The position numbers were made by a program, and so were the translations under genes. Below, piece by piece: positions 1-9,194 of a DNA stretch of 60,053 nucleotides. The stretch spans positions 1-60,053 of the forward strand of contig JBNARO010000009.1 in the NCBI GenBank assembly GCA_049718665.1, read 5' to 3'. Below the pieces are notes generated by a model. It saw nothing but the letters and a program-made list of their open reading frames with translations. It was not told the origin of the DNA and did no database searches. Position 1 is the first letter of the stretch, and every line of letters begins with the position of its first letter. The DNA is from NZ13-RE01 sp049718665. Lineage in GTDB: Bacteria; Dictyoglomota; Dictyoglomia; Dictyoglomales; Dictyoglomaceae.

Positions 1-76
1 TACAGGTCAGCACTGAAAGTCTCTTGATAAAAATAATAAAGTAGAATTAGGTGGTCCTCAAATTATCTCTAAAAGT
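1..76. other. Short stretch left of hypF, nothing recognised
   Basis: The 76 bases after the hypF stop contain no start codon with ribosome site, no hairpin and no recognisable reading frame. The hydrogenase operon may continue beyond the left edge. Confidence 0.4.
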
Positions 77-2323
77 TTATGAAAACTTTATTATCCTCCC
101 CAAGACGATCTGTCCAAGGGATATTCCTCCATCGTTAGTAGGTACTTTTTTATGGATGTAGACTTCAAAACCCTTTTCTTTTAAGGTAGGTATTAAAATT
201 CTTAAGAGTAGTCTGTTTTGGAAAACTCCTCCTGAGAATCCTACTTTGTTTATTCTGTATTCTTCTCTGAGAATTTCTGAAATCTTTAAGATTATCTGGG
301 CTACAGTGTTGTGAAATTTTCTTGCTATATAAGTAGCTTCAAATTTTTCTTTTTCTTCTAAGATTTTCTCAATTGTAGGATAGATATCTATCTCTAATTT
401 ATCTTCTTTCTCTAACAATTTAAATGGATAAAATTCAGTATTTTCTGACTCCATAGCATGCATTTCAAGTTCTATAGCTGACTGTCCTTCATAATCTATG
501 TGTTCTCTTATTTTTAGGATAGCAGATACCATATCAAAGATTCTTCCACAAGATGATGTATAAAATATATTTTCTTCTCTTTCTATAAGCCTTTTTGTAA
601 TCTCTTTTTCAATGGGATTAAGGTCTAGGAATACTCTTTCTATCTCTGAAGGAAAATATTTTATAAGATAGGAGAGGGCAATTTTTCTTGGATTTTCTAT
701 AGCATAATCCCCTCCTGCTATAGGGAAATATTTGAAATGTGCTATCCTCTTTGCCTCTTCTAAATTTCCTATAAATACCTCTCCTCCCCAGATATTCCCA
801 TCTTCCCCGTAGCCTGTTCCATCAAAAGAGAAGCAGATTATATTATCAGTTATCTCTCTATCGAGAAGAAGAGAAAAGAAGTGGGCTTTGTGGTGCTGGA
901 TAGCTTTTACTTCCATATATTTTTTAAATCTTTCTGCGAAGTCTGTAGAAAGATATTGGGGATGTAAATCATGCACTAAAACCTCTGGCTCTATTCTAAA
1001 AAGTCTGATAAATTCCTGAATTGTTTCTTCATATACCTCTAAGGTATCTCTGTCTTTCAGATCCCCAATATGAGGGCTTATAAATACATAATTTTCTTTA
1101 CCAAGTGAGAAAGTATTTTTTAACTCTCCACCAAGAGCAAGGGTAGGTCTTACTTTTATTGAGATCTTTATAGGATCTGGAGCATATCCTCTTGCTCTTC
1201 TTATAAAATTTAGCTCTTTATTTTCTATAAAGATAACGCTGTCATCTATTCTGTGAGCTATATTTCTATTATGAAAAACAAAAATATCTGCTATTTTCCC
1301 TAATTTTTCTTTTGCATGTTCATTGTCTTTTACTATGGGTTCGTCTGATAGATTTCCACTTGTCATGATAAGAGGTTTATTAAAGTGCTCAAAGATGAGA
1401 TAATGATAAGGTGTATAAGGAAGCATAATCCCAAGATATTTATTATTAGGTGCGGTATATTTGGATATATCAAGAAGATTTTTTATTCTCAAAAGTACGA
1501 TAGGTCTTTCCTTGGAAAGGAGTAATTTTTCTTCCTCTTCATCTATATAGCAGTATCTTTTTATCATCTCTATGTCTTTCATCATTAAGGCAAAAGGTTT
1601 TGAAGGTCTTTTTTTCCTTTCTCTTAGTTTTTTAACTGCTGTATTATTTGTGGCATCGCATGCCAAATGAAATCCTCCTATACCTTTAATAGCTAATATT
1701 TTCCCTTCCTCTAAATATTTAGCAATTTTTTCAAAGATATTTTGGCTTTCCTCACCATCTATCCAAAGGGATGGTCCACAGTCATAGCAGGATATAGGTT
1801 GAGTGTGGAATCTTCTTGATTCTGGGTTATCATATTCTTCTTTGCATCTTTCACACATTTCAAAGATTTTCATGGTAGTTTTATCTCTATCGTAAGGAAG
1901 ATCTTCAATTATAGTGTATCTTGGTCCGCAATTGGTACAATTTATAAATGGATATTTATATCTTCTATCTTTTGGATCTCTCATTTCTCTTAGGCAGTCT
2001 TCACATATTGCTATATCAGGAGAGATGAAATTGAATCCTATGTCTTCCTTGCTTTCAAGGATAGAAAAATCTTTTATATCTTCCATGATTGTTTCTTCTT
2101 TTTCTATTCTTTCGATTTTAGAAAGGGGTGGTGCATCTTTAATAAGTTTTTCTAAAAATTCTTCAATCTTTTTTTCTTCTCCCTGAATGAATATTTGTAC
2201 AGATCCTGTAGAATTCAAGATCCATCCTGTTAAGCTTAGGCTTTTTGCAAGCCTATATACAAAGGGTCTGAAGCCAACTCCTTGAACAATTCCCCAAACT
2301 CTTATCTTATAGGTTTTTTTCAT
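77..2323 (-). CDS. hypF: Carbamoyltransferase HypF, [NiFe] hydrogenase maturation
   Basis: HypF turns carbamoyl phosphate into a thiocarbamate on HypE, the source of the CN ligands of the [NiFe] site. All expected domains are visible in order: an N-terminal acylphosphatase domain (GIVQGVGFRPFVYRLA), a double zinc finger (CEDC, CTNCGPRYT, CERC, CYDCGPS), a YrdC-like nucleotide domain, and a Kae1-like C-terminal domain with HHKAH and GFSGGVFQNRLLL. The reading frame stays open upstream, but I place the start at the ATG that overlaps the previous gene's stop (TGATG, 2325-2321). This puts the acylphosphatase domain at the N terminus and gives 748 residues, normal for HypF. It is the last visible gene of the hydrogenase operon. 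HypC, HypD and HypE are not in the window. Confidence 0.95.
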   Translation of the reverse strand: MKKTYKIRVWGIVQGVGFRPFVYRLAKSLSLTGWILNSTGSVQIFIQGEEKKIEEFLEKLIKDAPPLSKIERIEKEETIMEDIKDFSILESKEDIGFNFISPDIAICEDCLREMRDPKDRRYKYPFINCTNCGPRYTIIEDLPYDRDKTTMKIFEMCERCKEEYDNPESRRFHTQPISCYDCGPSLWIDGEESQNIFEKIAKYLEEGKILAIKGIGGFHLACDATNNTAVKKLRERKKRPSKPFALMMKDIEMIKRYCYIDEEEEKLLLSKERPIVLLRIKNLLDISKYTAPNNKYLGIMLPYTPYHYLIFEHFNKPLIMTSGNLSDEPIVKDNEHAKEKLGKIADIFVFHNRNIAHRIDDSVIFIENKELNFIRRARGYAPDPIKISIKVRPTLALGGELKNTFSLGKENYVFISPHIGDLKDRDTLEVYEETIQEFIRLFRIEPEVLVHDLHPQYLSTDFAERFKKYMEVKAIQHHKAHFFSLLLDREITDNIICFSFDGTGYGEDGNIWGGEVFIGNLEEAKRIAHFKYFPIAGGDYAIENPRKIALSYLIKYFPSEIERVFLDLNPIEKEITKRLIEREENIFYTSSCGRIFDMVSAILKIREHIDYEGQSAIELEMHAMESENTEFYPFKLLEKEDKLEIDIYPTIEKILEEKEKFEATYIARKFHNTVAQIILKISEILREEYRINKVGFSGGVFQNRLLLRILIPTLKEKGFEVYIHKKVPTNDGGISLGQIVLGRIIKFS

Positions 2324-2745
2324 CAGATATTTGTAAGAAAGCCTTTTATAAATTCTAATCCCTTTTTTAGATTTTCCCAAGCTTTTTCTGAGATTTCTTC
2401 TCCAAAATCAAAATCATATCCTCTTATAGAGAGGAGATAAAATTCAGGATTTTTATTATAAAGTGATTTTGTCCAGGATAACAATTCCTCACAGGATGTA
2501 TGGTGGGTAAGGGGAGAGAAGGTTTTTTCTTCGGTTATTCTTCTAAAAGATATCTCATCACCTTCTATGGATGCATCAATAAATATTACCACATCGTAAT
2601 CTTTAAATATTTCTGCCATATCAAAAGTAAGCTCCTGGACCTTAAGCTTCTCTATATTATTATCAAGAAGGTCCAGGAGCCTTATACCTAAGCCGTCATC
2701 TTTTCTATATAGATTTCCAAATCCTACTAATAATACTTTCTTCAA
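2323..2745 (-). CDS. [NiFe] hydrogenase maturation protease (HycI/HoxW family)
   Basis: This 140-residue endopeptidase should trim the C-terminal tail of the large subunit once nickel is inserted. It starts with the family signature GFGNLYRKDDGLG, and the conserved acidic residue of FIDAS follows in the middle of the protein. Length is typical for the family. It lies directly downstream of its probable substrate, the large subunit at 2742-4166, with a 4-base overlap, and shares one base with hypF. The match of protease and substrate within one operon makes the pairing very likely. The subfamily (HoxW or HycI) cannot be decided by eye. Confidence 0.92.
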   Translation of the reverse strand: MKKVLLVGFGNLYRKDDGLGIRLLDLLDNNIEKLKVQELTFDMAEIFKDYDVVIFIDASIEGDEISFRRITEEKTFSPLTHHTSCEELLSWTKSLYNKNPEFYLLSIRGYDFDFGEEISEKAWENLKKGLEFIKGFLTNI

Positions 2746-4166
2746 TCTCTTTTTATTATATCTAAGAGATTCCCATCTTTATCATATAATTCTATCAAAA
2801 GTGGCATCTTTCCTATAGCATGGGTAGAACAAGAAAGGCATGGATCATAACATCTTATAGCTCCTTCTACTCTATTTAACATACCTTCTTTTAAGTTTTT
2901 CCCATCTACAAAAGCCTTCGCCACTTCTTCTACTGCTTTATTCATAGCCCAATTATTATGTCCTGTGGAAACTATTAAATTTACCTTTTCAATAGTTCCT
3001 TTTTCATCTACCCAATAATGATGGATAAGAGTTCCACGGGGGGCTTCTACCACGCCAATTCCCTCCTCATTGCTAACTACTCCTAATCTTAATACCTCCT
3101 GAGACATCACTTCAGGATCCTCAAGAATTTCTCTTGTCCTTTCCAAAGCATAAATAGTCTCTATAAGTCTTGCATAGTGATAATATATAGATCCTTCTAC
3201 AGGCTTTCCATGTCCTATAGCTTTAAATTTCTTGAATTCTTCATTAGCCAAAGGAGTACTTATTTTATCTGCCACATTCAATCTTGCAAGGGGTCCTACT
3301 CTATATACTCCTTCGGGATAACCTAAAGGCTTATAGAATGGGAATTTAAGATAACTCCAATCTTCTACTTTTTCACCTATATATTTAAGATAATATTTTC
3401 CTTTAAACTCTTTCAATATATTTCCATCTTTATCCATAAACCTTATTTTTCCATCATATAATTCTAAAGAGCCATCATCTTTTACTAATCCCATATACCC
3501 AGTAGAAAAAGATGCGAATCTATCACAAAGCTCTTTATTCTTTTCTATAAAATCCACAGCAATATTTATTCCCTCTTTTATATATCCAATCATTTCATCT
3601 ATTCCCTTTAATATCTCATCCCTTGCAGAAGGAGATAAAGCAGAATTTACTCCTCCAGGAACAGCGAAACTTGGATGGATTCTTCTTCCTGCGACAAGTT
3701 CGATAATTCTTTGCCCAAACTTTCTCAGTTTTACTGCCTTTAAAGCAAGCTCTGGATTTTCCTGAATTAAGCCTACCACATTTCTTATCCTTGGATCCGC
3801 ATCCCAGCCTAAGATAAGATCAGGACCTGCTAACTCAAAAAAGTGCATAGAGTGGGATTGAATAACCTGTCCCATATGAACAAGTTCCCTTAAAAGTTTT
3901 GCAGGTCTTGGTATATCTATCCCTAAAATATCATCACATGCCTTTGCAGATGCAAGATGGTGGCTAATGGGACATATTCCACATATTCTTTCAGTAATGA
4001 CAGGCATCTCAGAGAAGTGTCTTCCTTCGGAAAATTTCTCAAATCCCCTAAATTGGTCCACATGAAGGAAAGCATTTTGAACTTTTCCTTCATCATCCAA
4101 ATGAATAGTTACTCTTGCATGTCCTTCTATTCTTGTAACTGGACTTATAGTTATCTTCTTTTCCAT
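2742..4166 (-). CDS. hoxH: [NiFe] hydrogenase large (catalytic) subunit, HoxH-like
   Basis: Catalytic subunit carrying the Ni-Fe(CN)2CO site. The N-terminal motif RICGICPISHH supplies C62 and C65; the C-terminal motif DPCLSCSTH supplies C443 and C446. Cleavage after H449 would remove a 25-residue tail (A450-D474), so this is a protease-processed precursor. The 474-residue length and the DPCLSCSTHA ending fit the cytoplasmic group 3 enzymes, closest in feel to group 3d HoxH, the bidirectional NAD-linked type. It follows the small subunit by 12 bases. The group assignment is by recognition and has not been tested against a tree. Confidence 0.93.
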   Translation of the reverse strand: MEKKITISPVTRIEGHARVTIHLDDEGKVQNAFLHVDQFRGFEKFSEGRHFSEMPVITERICGICPISHHLASAKACDDILGIDIPRPAKLLRELVHMGQVIQSHSMHFFELAGPDLILGWDADPRIRNVVGLIQENPELALKAVKLRKFGQRIIELVAGRRIHPSFAVPGGVNSALSPSARDEILKGIDEMIGYIKEGINIAVDFIEKNKELCDRFASFSTGYMGLVKDDGSLELYDGKIRFMDKDGNILKEFKGKYYLKYIGEKVEDWSYLKFPFYKPLGYPEGVYRVGPLARLNVADKISTPLANEEFKKFKAIGHGKPVEGSIYYHYARLIETIYALERTREILEDPEVMSQEVLRLGVVSNEEGIGVVEAPRGTLIHHYWVDEKGTIEKVNLIVSTGHNNWAMNKAVEEVAKAFVDGKNLKEGMLNRVEGAIRCYDPCLSCSTHAIGKMPLLIELYDKDGNLLDIIKRD

Positions 4167-4178
4167 AATCTCACCTCG

Positions 4179-4722
4179 TTACTCATACTTCAGAAGTTCT
4201 CCTGATAAAACAGGAACTCTTCCTTCTAATATCTCTTTTAACACATAATAAATAGTGTCAGCAGAAGGTGGGCATCCTGGGATATAAAAATCTACTTTAA
4301 TTACCTCATTAACAGCCATAGTCTTTGGAAGATGTTTTCCCAACTCTTCCGATGTAGGAATTTTACCTTGGAAAGTACTTTCCGTAGTTATATATCCCCT
4401 TTCTAAAAGTTCTTCCTTACTGAAGTAATTTCTCATTGTGGGAATCCCACCAAAGACTGCACAATCTCCAAGGGCAACAATAAATTTACATTTCTTCCTC
4501 ATTAGCTTTACTTCTTCTTCATGATGATCTGTTGCTACCGCTCCTTCAATTATTCCAATATCTGTATCTTCATCAGGAACTTTTAAATCTGTTATGGGAG
4601 TTGCATTTATTTCTAATCCCTTATTTATTAACTCCACTAATCTCTCGTCCATATCCAAAAAGGACATGTGGCATCCCGAACACCCCTCACACCAGACAGA
4701 GGCAACCTTTATCTTCTTCATG
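4179..4722 (-). CDS. hoxY: [NiFe] hydrogenase small subunit, HoxY-like
   Basis: Short small subunit (about 180 residues) holding the [4Fe-4S] cluster next to the active site. The cluster motif is CEGCSGCHMSFLDMDE near the N terminus, followed by GDCAVFGGIPT and PGCPPSADTIYY, which supply the remaining ligands. The large ferredoxin-like C-terminal domain of membrane or periplasmic hydrogenases is absent, as expected for HoxY. A GTG at 4730 is in frame, but GAGGTG lies six bases before the ATG at 4722, so I use the ATG. The gene sits between the NuoG-like subunit and the large subunit and is co-transcribed with both. Confidence 0.92.
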
Positions 4723-4739
4723 ACTTTCACCTCATCCTC

Positions 4740-6419
4740 TTAAAATACTTTTTCAACTTTTCCTAAGACTTCAGAAAGAAAAGTTTTTAGATCTATGAGT
4801 TCGTAAGACGGCTTTAAAACTTTTTCTTTCTTTAATCTCCTTCCCTCGAGATTGTAAAAGGTCCCTTCTCTTTCAAAGCCATCGCAAATTGCTACAACTA
4901 AATTCATCTTATGGACTTCTTCAGTATCATAAGGAGTAAAACCAATTACAAAGGCATTTTCTAAAGGAATATTTTTGATCCCTTCAAGATTTTTTCCAAA
5001 GATAAATACATTTGGAGAAGAAACTTTATTATGCTTAATTCCTGCCTTAAAAAGTCCTAAGGAGTTTGTCTCTGGGGGAAGCCATAAGAATTTAAGATTC
5101 TTTCTTTCAAAGAAAAGATTTTTGTCCTCAGGGGAAAGATCTTTGTATACTACTATAACAGATTTTTCATTCTTTATACTATCTAAAGCCAAATTCAAAT
5201 CTTTAATATTAAAGACATAATCTGCAACCTTTGCAAGGCTATTAAAATCTTTATCCACAACTATCAATTTTGCTTTCTTCCCTAAAACTCTTCTCTTAAT
5301 AATAGATCCTACTACTCCATATTCTCTATTCAAATCTATACCTATAACCAGAAATACTTCACCATTATCTAAATCAGAAAGATTTATATCAGAAGGAATA
5401 GGAGGCTCATTAGGATATAAAGAGTAAATTTTATCCTTAAATATCTCCTTTAGAAGTTCTAACTCTTCATTAAATAAAGATCCATCCACATAAGCAACAG
5501 AATCTTTAAGCTTCGCCTTAAATATTTTCAATACATCCTCATGACCTATTCTTCTAAAACCAAAGTCATCTTTAATTCTTGCTCCAGAAAGCCTTGGTTT
5601 TTCTTCATAGAGGGAAGAATACCTTCCTAATTTACATAATAATCCTTTAGAAACTTCCGAGTTCCAATCCCCATAGATTTTTACAATGAAGTTTGCTCCT
5701 TTCCTTTTATAAACCTCTATACCACAACCTACAGGACAAAGATCGCAATTAGAATAAAATATTTCAGATTGTACTTCTCTTCCTAAATAAGCAGATCTCT
5801 TATCAATTAAAGCACCTGTAGGACATACTTGAACACATAATCCACAAGAGACACAGTTTGACTTTCCAAGAGGAACATTCATATCTGCAATAATCATTGT
5901 GTCTATTCCTCTTTCCATCTCTCCTAAAACATAATGTCCTGCTAATTCAGAACATGCCCTGACACATCTTCTACAGAGAACACATCTATTGTGATCCATC
6001 AATATATACTCATGGGAATTATCCACAGGGAATTTTCTCTCATAAGTGGGAAATTCAAAATGATCTAAACCAAATTCATATCCTAAATCTTGAAGCTCAC
6101 ATTCTCCTGTTATCTCACAATACATGCAGTAATGATTCCTTTCTGAGAAAAGAAGTTGAAGAACTAACTTTCTTGAATTCTGGACGTTAGGGGTATCGGT
6201 TCTTATATCCATATTAGGCTCTACAGGAGTAGTACATGCGGTTTTTAAAACCCCCCTATCTTCTACAACACACAACCTACAGGATCCTTGAGGCATTAAG
6301 GGTTCATAGTGACAGAGAACAGGAATATGAATCCCTAATTCTTTTGCTACTTGAAGAATAGTTTTTCCCGAAGATACCTCTACTTCATTACCATTGATCC
6401 TAATTTTAAACTTTTCCAT
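4740..6419 (-). CDS. HoxU/NuoG-like iron-sulfur subunit of the hydrogenase
   Basis: Electron-transfer subunit of 559 residues. From the N terminus it shows a plant-type [2Fe-2S] domain (HYEPLMPQGSCRLC, then ACTTP), a His/Cys [4Fe-4S] site (HYCMYCEITGECELQDL), two [4Fe-4S] motifs (CVLCRRCVRAC and CVSCGLCVQVCPTGAL), and a further four-Cys site (CDLCPVGC ... LLCKLGR) of the kind at the start of molybdopterin enzymes. The last ~300 residues look like a shortened, degenerate molybdopterin-oxidoreductase domain, as in NuoG. It is therefore longer than a classical HoxU, which ends after the ferredoxin part. No NuoE/HoxE or NuoF/HoxF gene is nearby, so the NAD-binding partner is missing from this locus. 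Confidence 0.88.
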   Translation of the reverse strand: MEKFKIRINGNEVEVSSGKTILQVAKELGIHIPVLCHYEPLMPQGSCRLCVVEDRGVLKTACTTPVEPNMDIRTDTPNVQNSRKLVLQLLFSERNHYCMYCEITGECELQDLGYEFGLDHFEFPTYERKFPVDNSHEYILMDHNRCVLCRRCVRACSELAGHYVLGEMERGIDTMIIADMNVPLGKSNCVSCGLCVQVCPTGALIDKRSAYLGREVQSEIFYSNCDLCPVGCGIEVYKRKGANFIVKIYGDWNSEVSKGLLCKLGRYSSLYEEKPRLSGARIKDDFGFRRIGHEDVLKIFKAKLKDSVAYVDGSLFNEELELLKEIFKDKIYSLYPNEPPIPSDINLSDLDNGEVFLVIGIDLNREYGVVGSIIKRRVLGKKAKLIVVDKDFNSLAKVADYVFNIKDLNLALDSIKNEKSVIVVYKDLSPEDKNLFFERKNLKFLWLPPETNSLGLFKAGIKHNKVSSPNVFIFGKNLEGIKNIPLENAFVIGFTPYDTEEVHKMNLVVAICDGFEREGTFYNLEGRRLKKEKVLKPSYELIDLKTFLSEVLGKVEKVF

Positions 6420-6446
6420 AAGCTCACCCTCTCTTAAAATTTTGTT

Positions 6447-7175
6447 TTATAAAAAAGAAAGAATATTATTAAGGTCCATAGAGATCATAGAATTTAAAAG
6501 GCTCTGAGAATTACCATAACAATTTTCTAATTCTGGATAGAAGGAAACACTCCCTAAGTATCTTATTCCAAGCTCATTACATTTGTTTTTAACAAAATCA
6601 GATGAGGAAAACTTCATGTTTTCAATGAGACCTAATATAGGAAGATTTTGGGCTTTTAAAAATTTTACCAATTTCTCTACAGTTTCCATAGATATTCTTG
6701 AAGAATTTGAAATAATTAAAAATTCTAACTTGTTTAGAAACCTTAGAATATCTAAAAGAACCTCTCCCATTCCAGGGGGCATATCAATGATCAAAAGATC
6801 TAAATTATCCCAACGAGTTATGGTTAAAAGCTCTATAAGGGTATCGGAAACTTCTTTCCCCCTCATTACTAATGGTTTGTTTTCAGTAAAATATATAATG
6901 GACATAAGTTTTATTCCATAGATCTCTACAGGTTTTACCCCATATTCTTCTTCAGGCTTTAGATTTCCCGCTCCTAATATCAAATGAGAAGAGGGGCCAT
7001 AAAAATCCAAATCTAAAAGTCCTGTTTTATATCCTCTTTGACTTAAAAGAAGAGAAATAAAAGTTGATAAAGTACTCTTTCCCACACCTCCCTTCCCACT
7101 ACTTATTGCCCATATTCTCTTTATATCTTTTATTCTTTTTTCAATAGCATAAACTCTGGGATCAATTGACTTCAT
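6447..7175 (-). CDS. ATPase-type HypB (MinD/Mrp-like), nickel insertion helper
   Basis: A 242-residue deviant-Walker P-loop ATPase: GKGGVGKST at residues 27-35, LLDLDFYGPSSH, and the IDMPPG switch. It lies in the operon position usually held by the HypB GTPase, overlapping hypA by four bases (ATGA). Mrp/NBP35 iron-sulfur carriers have a C-terminal CxxC pair; here only two isolated Cys are present, so an Fe-S carrier role is unlikely. Known family: in Thermococcales, HypA works with an ATPase of this class (HypB-AT) that loads nickel onto HypA. Segments such as GKEVSDTLIELLTITRWD resemble my memory of that archaeal protein. Assignment rests on context plus recognition. Confidence 0.8.
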   Translation of the reverse strand: MKSIDPRVYAIEKRIKDIKRIWAISSGKGGVGKSTLSTFISLLLSQRGYKTGLLDLDFYGPSSHLILGAGNLKPEEEYGVKPVEIYGIKLMSIIYFTENKPLVMRGKEVSDTLIELLTITRWDNLDLLIIDMPPGMGEVLLDILRFLNKLEFLIISNSSRISMETVEKLVKFLKAQNLPILGLIENMKFSSSDFVKNKCNELGIRYLGSVSFYPELENCYGNSQSLLNSMISMDLNNILSFL

Positions 7176-7570
7176 TTTACATCCTCAACCCATACTCCTC
7201 TTCCTTCTTCAATATCAAAATCTCTGCTTCCACATTTTGGACAACAGATATACACATGGATAGTTTCAGGGATAAAATGAATTGCCTCTTTCTCCTCATC
7301 CTTCAATTTATCAAAGCTTTCTTTATAACTCCATCTATAATCACAGAGATTACAATGGATTATTGCTGGATGAATCTCATAATTTATTTTTGTAGTTTCC
7401 AATAAGGTTCCCTTAGATAATTCCTTTAAAGCAAAATCAAAAATTTCTAAATCAATCTGTTGGATTTCTCCAATTTTTAAGAAAACTTCCCTTACTTCCC
7501 CCAGACTCTTTCTCTGAGTTAAAGCTAAAACAGAACTAACTACCGCATCTGCCAATGCCCATTCATGCAT
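7172..7570 (-). CDS. hypA: Hydrogenase nickel metallochaperone HypA
   Basis: HypA delivers Ni(II) to the large subunit. The N-terminal MHE, whose amide and His bind nickel, is present (MHEWALADAVV), and the zinc-binding domain has two CxxC pairs (CNLC and CPKC). The zinc domain carries an insert of roughly 40 residues between the pairs, longer than in typical bacterial HypA and like the Thermococcus protein. It is the first gene of the hydrogenase operon. Its promoter lies about 20 bases upstream, and only a weak AAGG ribosome site precedes the ATG. Confidence 0.93.
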   Translation of the reverse strand: MHEWALADAVVSSVLALTQRKSLGEVREVFLKIGEIQQIDLEIFDFALKELSKGTLLETTKINYEIHPAIIHCNLCDYRWSYKESFDKLKDEEKEAIHFIPETIHVYICCPKCGSRDFDIEEGRGVWVEDVK

Positions 7571-7586
7571 AGCACAAACCTTTTTT

Positions 7587-7615
7587 ATTTTAAGAGATGA
7601 AAACTAAAAAATCAA
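7587..7615 (-). promoter_or_regulatory. Promoter of the hydrogenase operon
   Basis: TTGATT (7615-7610), a 17-base spacer and TAAAAT (7592-7587) on the minus strand. This places transcription start near 7580, ten bases before hypA. It lies wholly inside the 49-base gap after cimA, so the hydrogenase operon can be transcribed independently of the ilv-leu operon. I see no strong terminator in this gap, so read-through from cimA is also possible. Confidence 0.6.
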
Positions 7616-7619
7616 GGTT

Positions 7620-9194
7620 TTAACTTTCTTTTTCTTCCAAAAGACCATATTCTAAACTTTCCACTAATGCTTTCCAACTTGCCTCTATTATATTTGTAGA
7701 TACCCCAACAGTACTCCAGCTTCTACCTTCATTATCCACAGAATCTATTAATACTCTTACTTTTGCTCCTGTCCCACTTCTTCCATTAATTACTCTTACT
7801 TTAAAGTCTGATAGTTGAATATTCTTTAGCTGAGGATAAAATTCTGTTAAGGCTTTCCTCAAGGCTTGATCTAGTGCATGAACAGGACCATTTCCTTCAG
7901 AAGCTACATGTACAATTTTATCTTTAACTTTTAACTTTAAAGTAGCCTCAGTTATAGTTTCCCCATCTTCTCCTATTTTTTCTACTATTACTCTTAAACC
8001 AATTAAATCAAAAAGCTTTGTTTCTTGACCTAAGGTATGTCTTACTAAAAGTTCAAAAGATGCCTCTGCGCCTTCAAAATAATATCCTTCATTTTCCAAT
8101 TCTGTGACTTTATCCAAAATCATTTTTGCTAAAGGAGATTCCCTATCTAAATCTATGTTAAATTCTTTAGCTTTTGAAACAATAGTACTTGTTCCCGAAA
8201 GTTCTGAAACCAAAATTCTTCTTTTATTTCCAACCTTTTCAGGATTTATATGTTCATAAGATCTTGGATTTTTCAATATAGCATTAACATGCACTCCTCC
8301 TTTATGAGCAAAGGCGCTTCTTCCTACAAAAGGAGCCCAAGACTCAGGAGGAAGATTTGCAATCTCAGAAACCCAATGGGAGAGATCTGTAAGTTTTGCC
8401 AAATTTTCTTCAGGAAGAAGAGGAATACCCATCTTCAATTGTAGTATAGGAATTATAGAACATAAATTTGCATTTCCACATCTTTCTCCATATCCATTTA
8501 TTGTCCCTTGAATATGACTAACTCCTTCTAAAACTGCGGTTATAGTGTTTGCTACTGCTAACTCTGAATCATTATGAGTGTGAATTCCTAAGGGTATTTT
8601 TATTTTTTCCTTTACCTTTTTTATAGCGGATGCTATTTCCCAGGGTAAAGATCCTCCATTAGTATCTGCCAATACTACACAATCTGCTCCTCCCTCTACT
8701 GCAGCTTCCAATGTAGCAATAGCATAGGATGGATCAGATTTAAAACCATCAAAGAAATGTTCTGCATCATATATTACTTCCTTATTATGAGACTTTAAAT
8801 ACTTTACAGAATCATAGATCATTTGGAGATTATTATCTAAGGTGGTTTTTAAAATTTCTGTGACATGAAAATCCCAACTTTTCCCAAAAATAGTCACTAC
8901 AGGGGTATCACTATCTAAAAGTGCTTTTAAATTGGGATCATCTTCAGGAAGATTTTTTACCCTTCTTGTACTTCCAAACGCAGCAATTTTTGCATGTTTT
9001 AATGGAATTTCTTTAACTCTTTTAAAAAAGTTCAAATCCTTGGGATTTGAGCCTGGCCATCCCCCTTCAATGTAGTCAATTCCAAAATCATCCAGTTTTT
9101 CTACTATTCTCAATTTATCTTCTAAAGAAAAAGAAATTCTTTCACTTTGAGCGCCATCTCTTAAAGTAGTATCATACAGATAAATTTTATTCAT
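7620..9194 (-). CDS. cimA: (R)-Citramalate synthase CimA
   Basis: Condenses pyruvate with acetyl-CoA to citramalate, the first step of the threonine-independent route to 2-oxobutyrate and isoleucine. The catalytic barrel starts YDTTLRDGAQSE, with metal-binding HTHND later and a C-terminal LeuA-type regulatory domain. The opening (SFSLEDKLRIVEKLDDFGIDYIEGGWPGSNP) is typical of the long CimA/AksA-type clade and differs from the LeuA encoded at 12052-13605. Start: the frame is open to 9224, but GAGGTGA precedes the ATG at 9194, giving 524 residues with the start inside the last codons of leuB. It is the last gene of the operon; LeuCD and LeuB can process citramalate further. Confidence 0.88.
   Translation of the reverse strand: MNKIYLYDTTLRDGAQSERISFSLEDKLRIVEKLDDFGIDYIEGGWPGSNPKDLNFFKRVKEIPLKHAKIAAFGSTRRVKNLPEDDPNLKALLDSDTPVVTIFGKSWDFHVTEILKTTLDNNLQMIYDSVKYLKSHNKEVIYDAEHFFDGFKSDPSYAIATLEAAVEGGADCVVLADTNGGSLPWEIASAIKKVKEKIKIPLGIHTHNDSELAVANTITAVLEGVSHIQGTINGYGERCGNANLCSIIPILQLKMGIPLLPEENLAKLTDLSHWVSEIANLPPESWAPFVGRSAFAHKGGVHVNAILKNPRSYEHINPEKVGNKRRILVSELSGTSTIVSKAKEFNIDLDRESPLAKMILDKVTELENEGYYFEGAEASFELLVRHTLGQETKLFDLIGLRVIVEKIGEDGETITEATLKLKVKDKIVHVASEGNGPVHALDQALRKALTEFYPQLKNIQLSDFKVRVINGRSGTGAKVRVLIDSVDNEGRSWSTVGVSTNIIEASWKALVESLEYGLLEEKES

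Noticed and set aside
6447..7175. Mrp/NBP35 iron-sulfur carrier as the name of the ATPase
   Set aside because: The C-terminal CxxC is missing and the gene is coupled to hypA, which fits an ATPase-type HypB better.
7620..9194. Second 2-isopropylmalate synthase
   Set aside because: The opening and metal-binding segments fit CimA, and a complete LeuA with regulatory domain is already in the operon.
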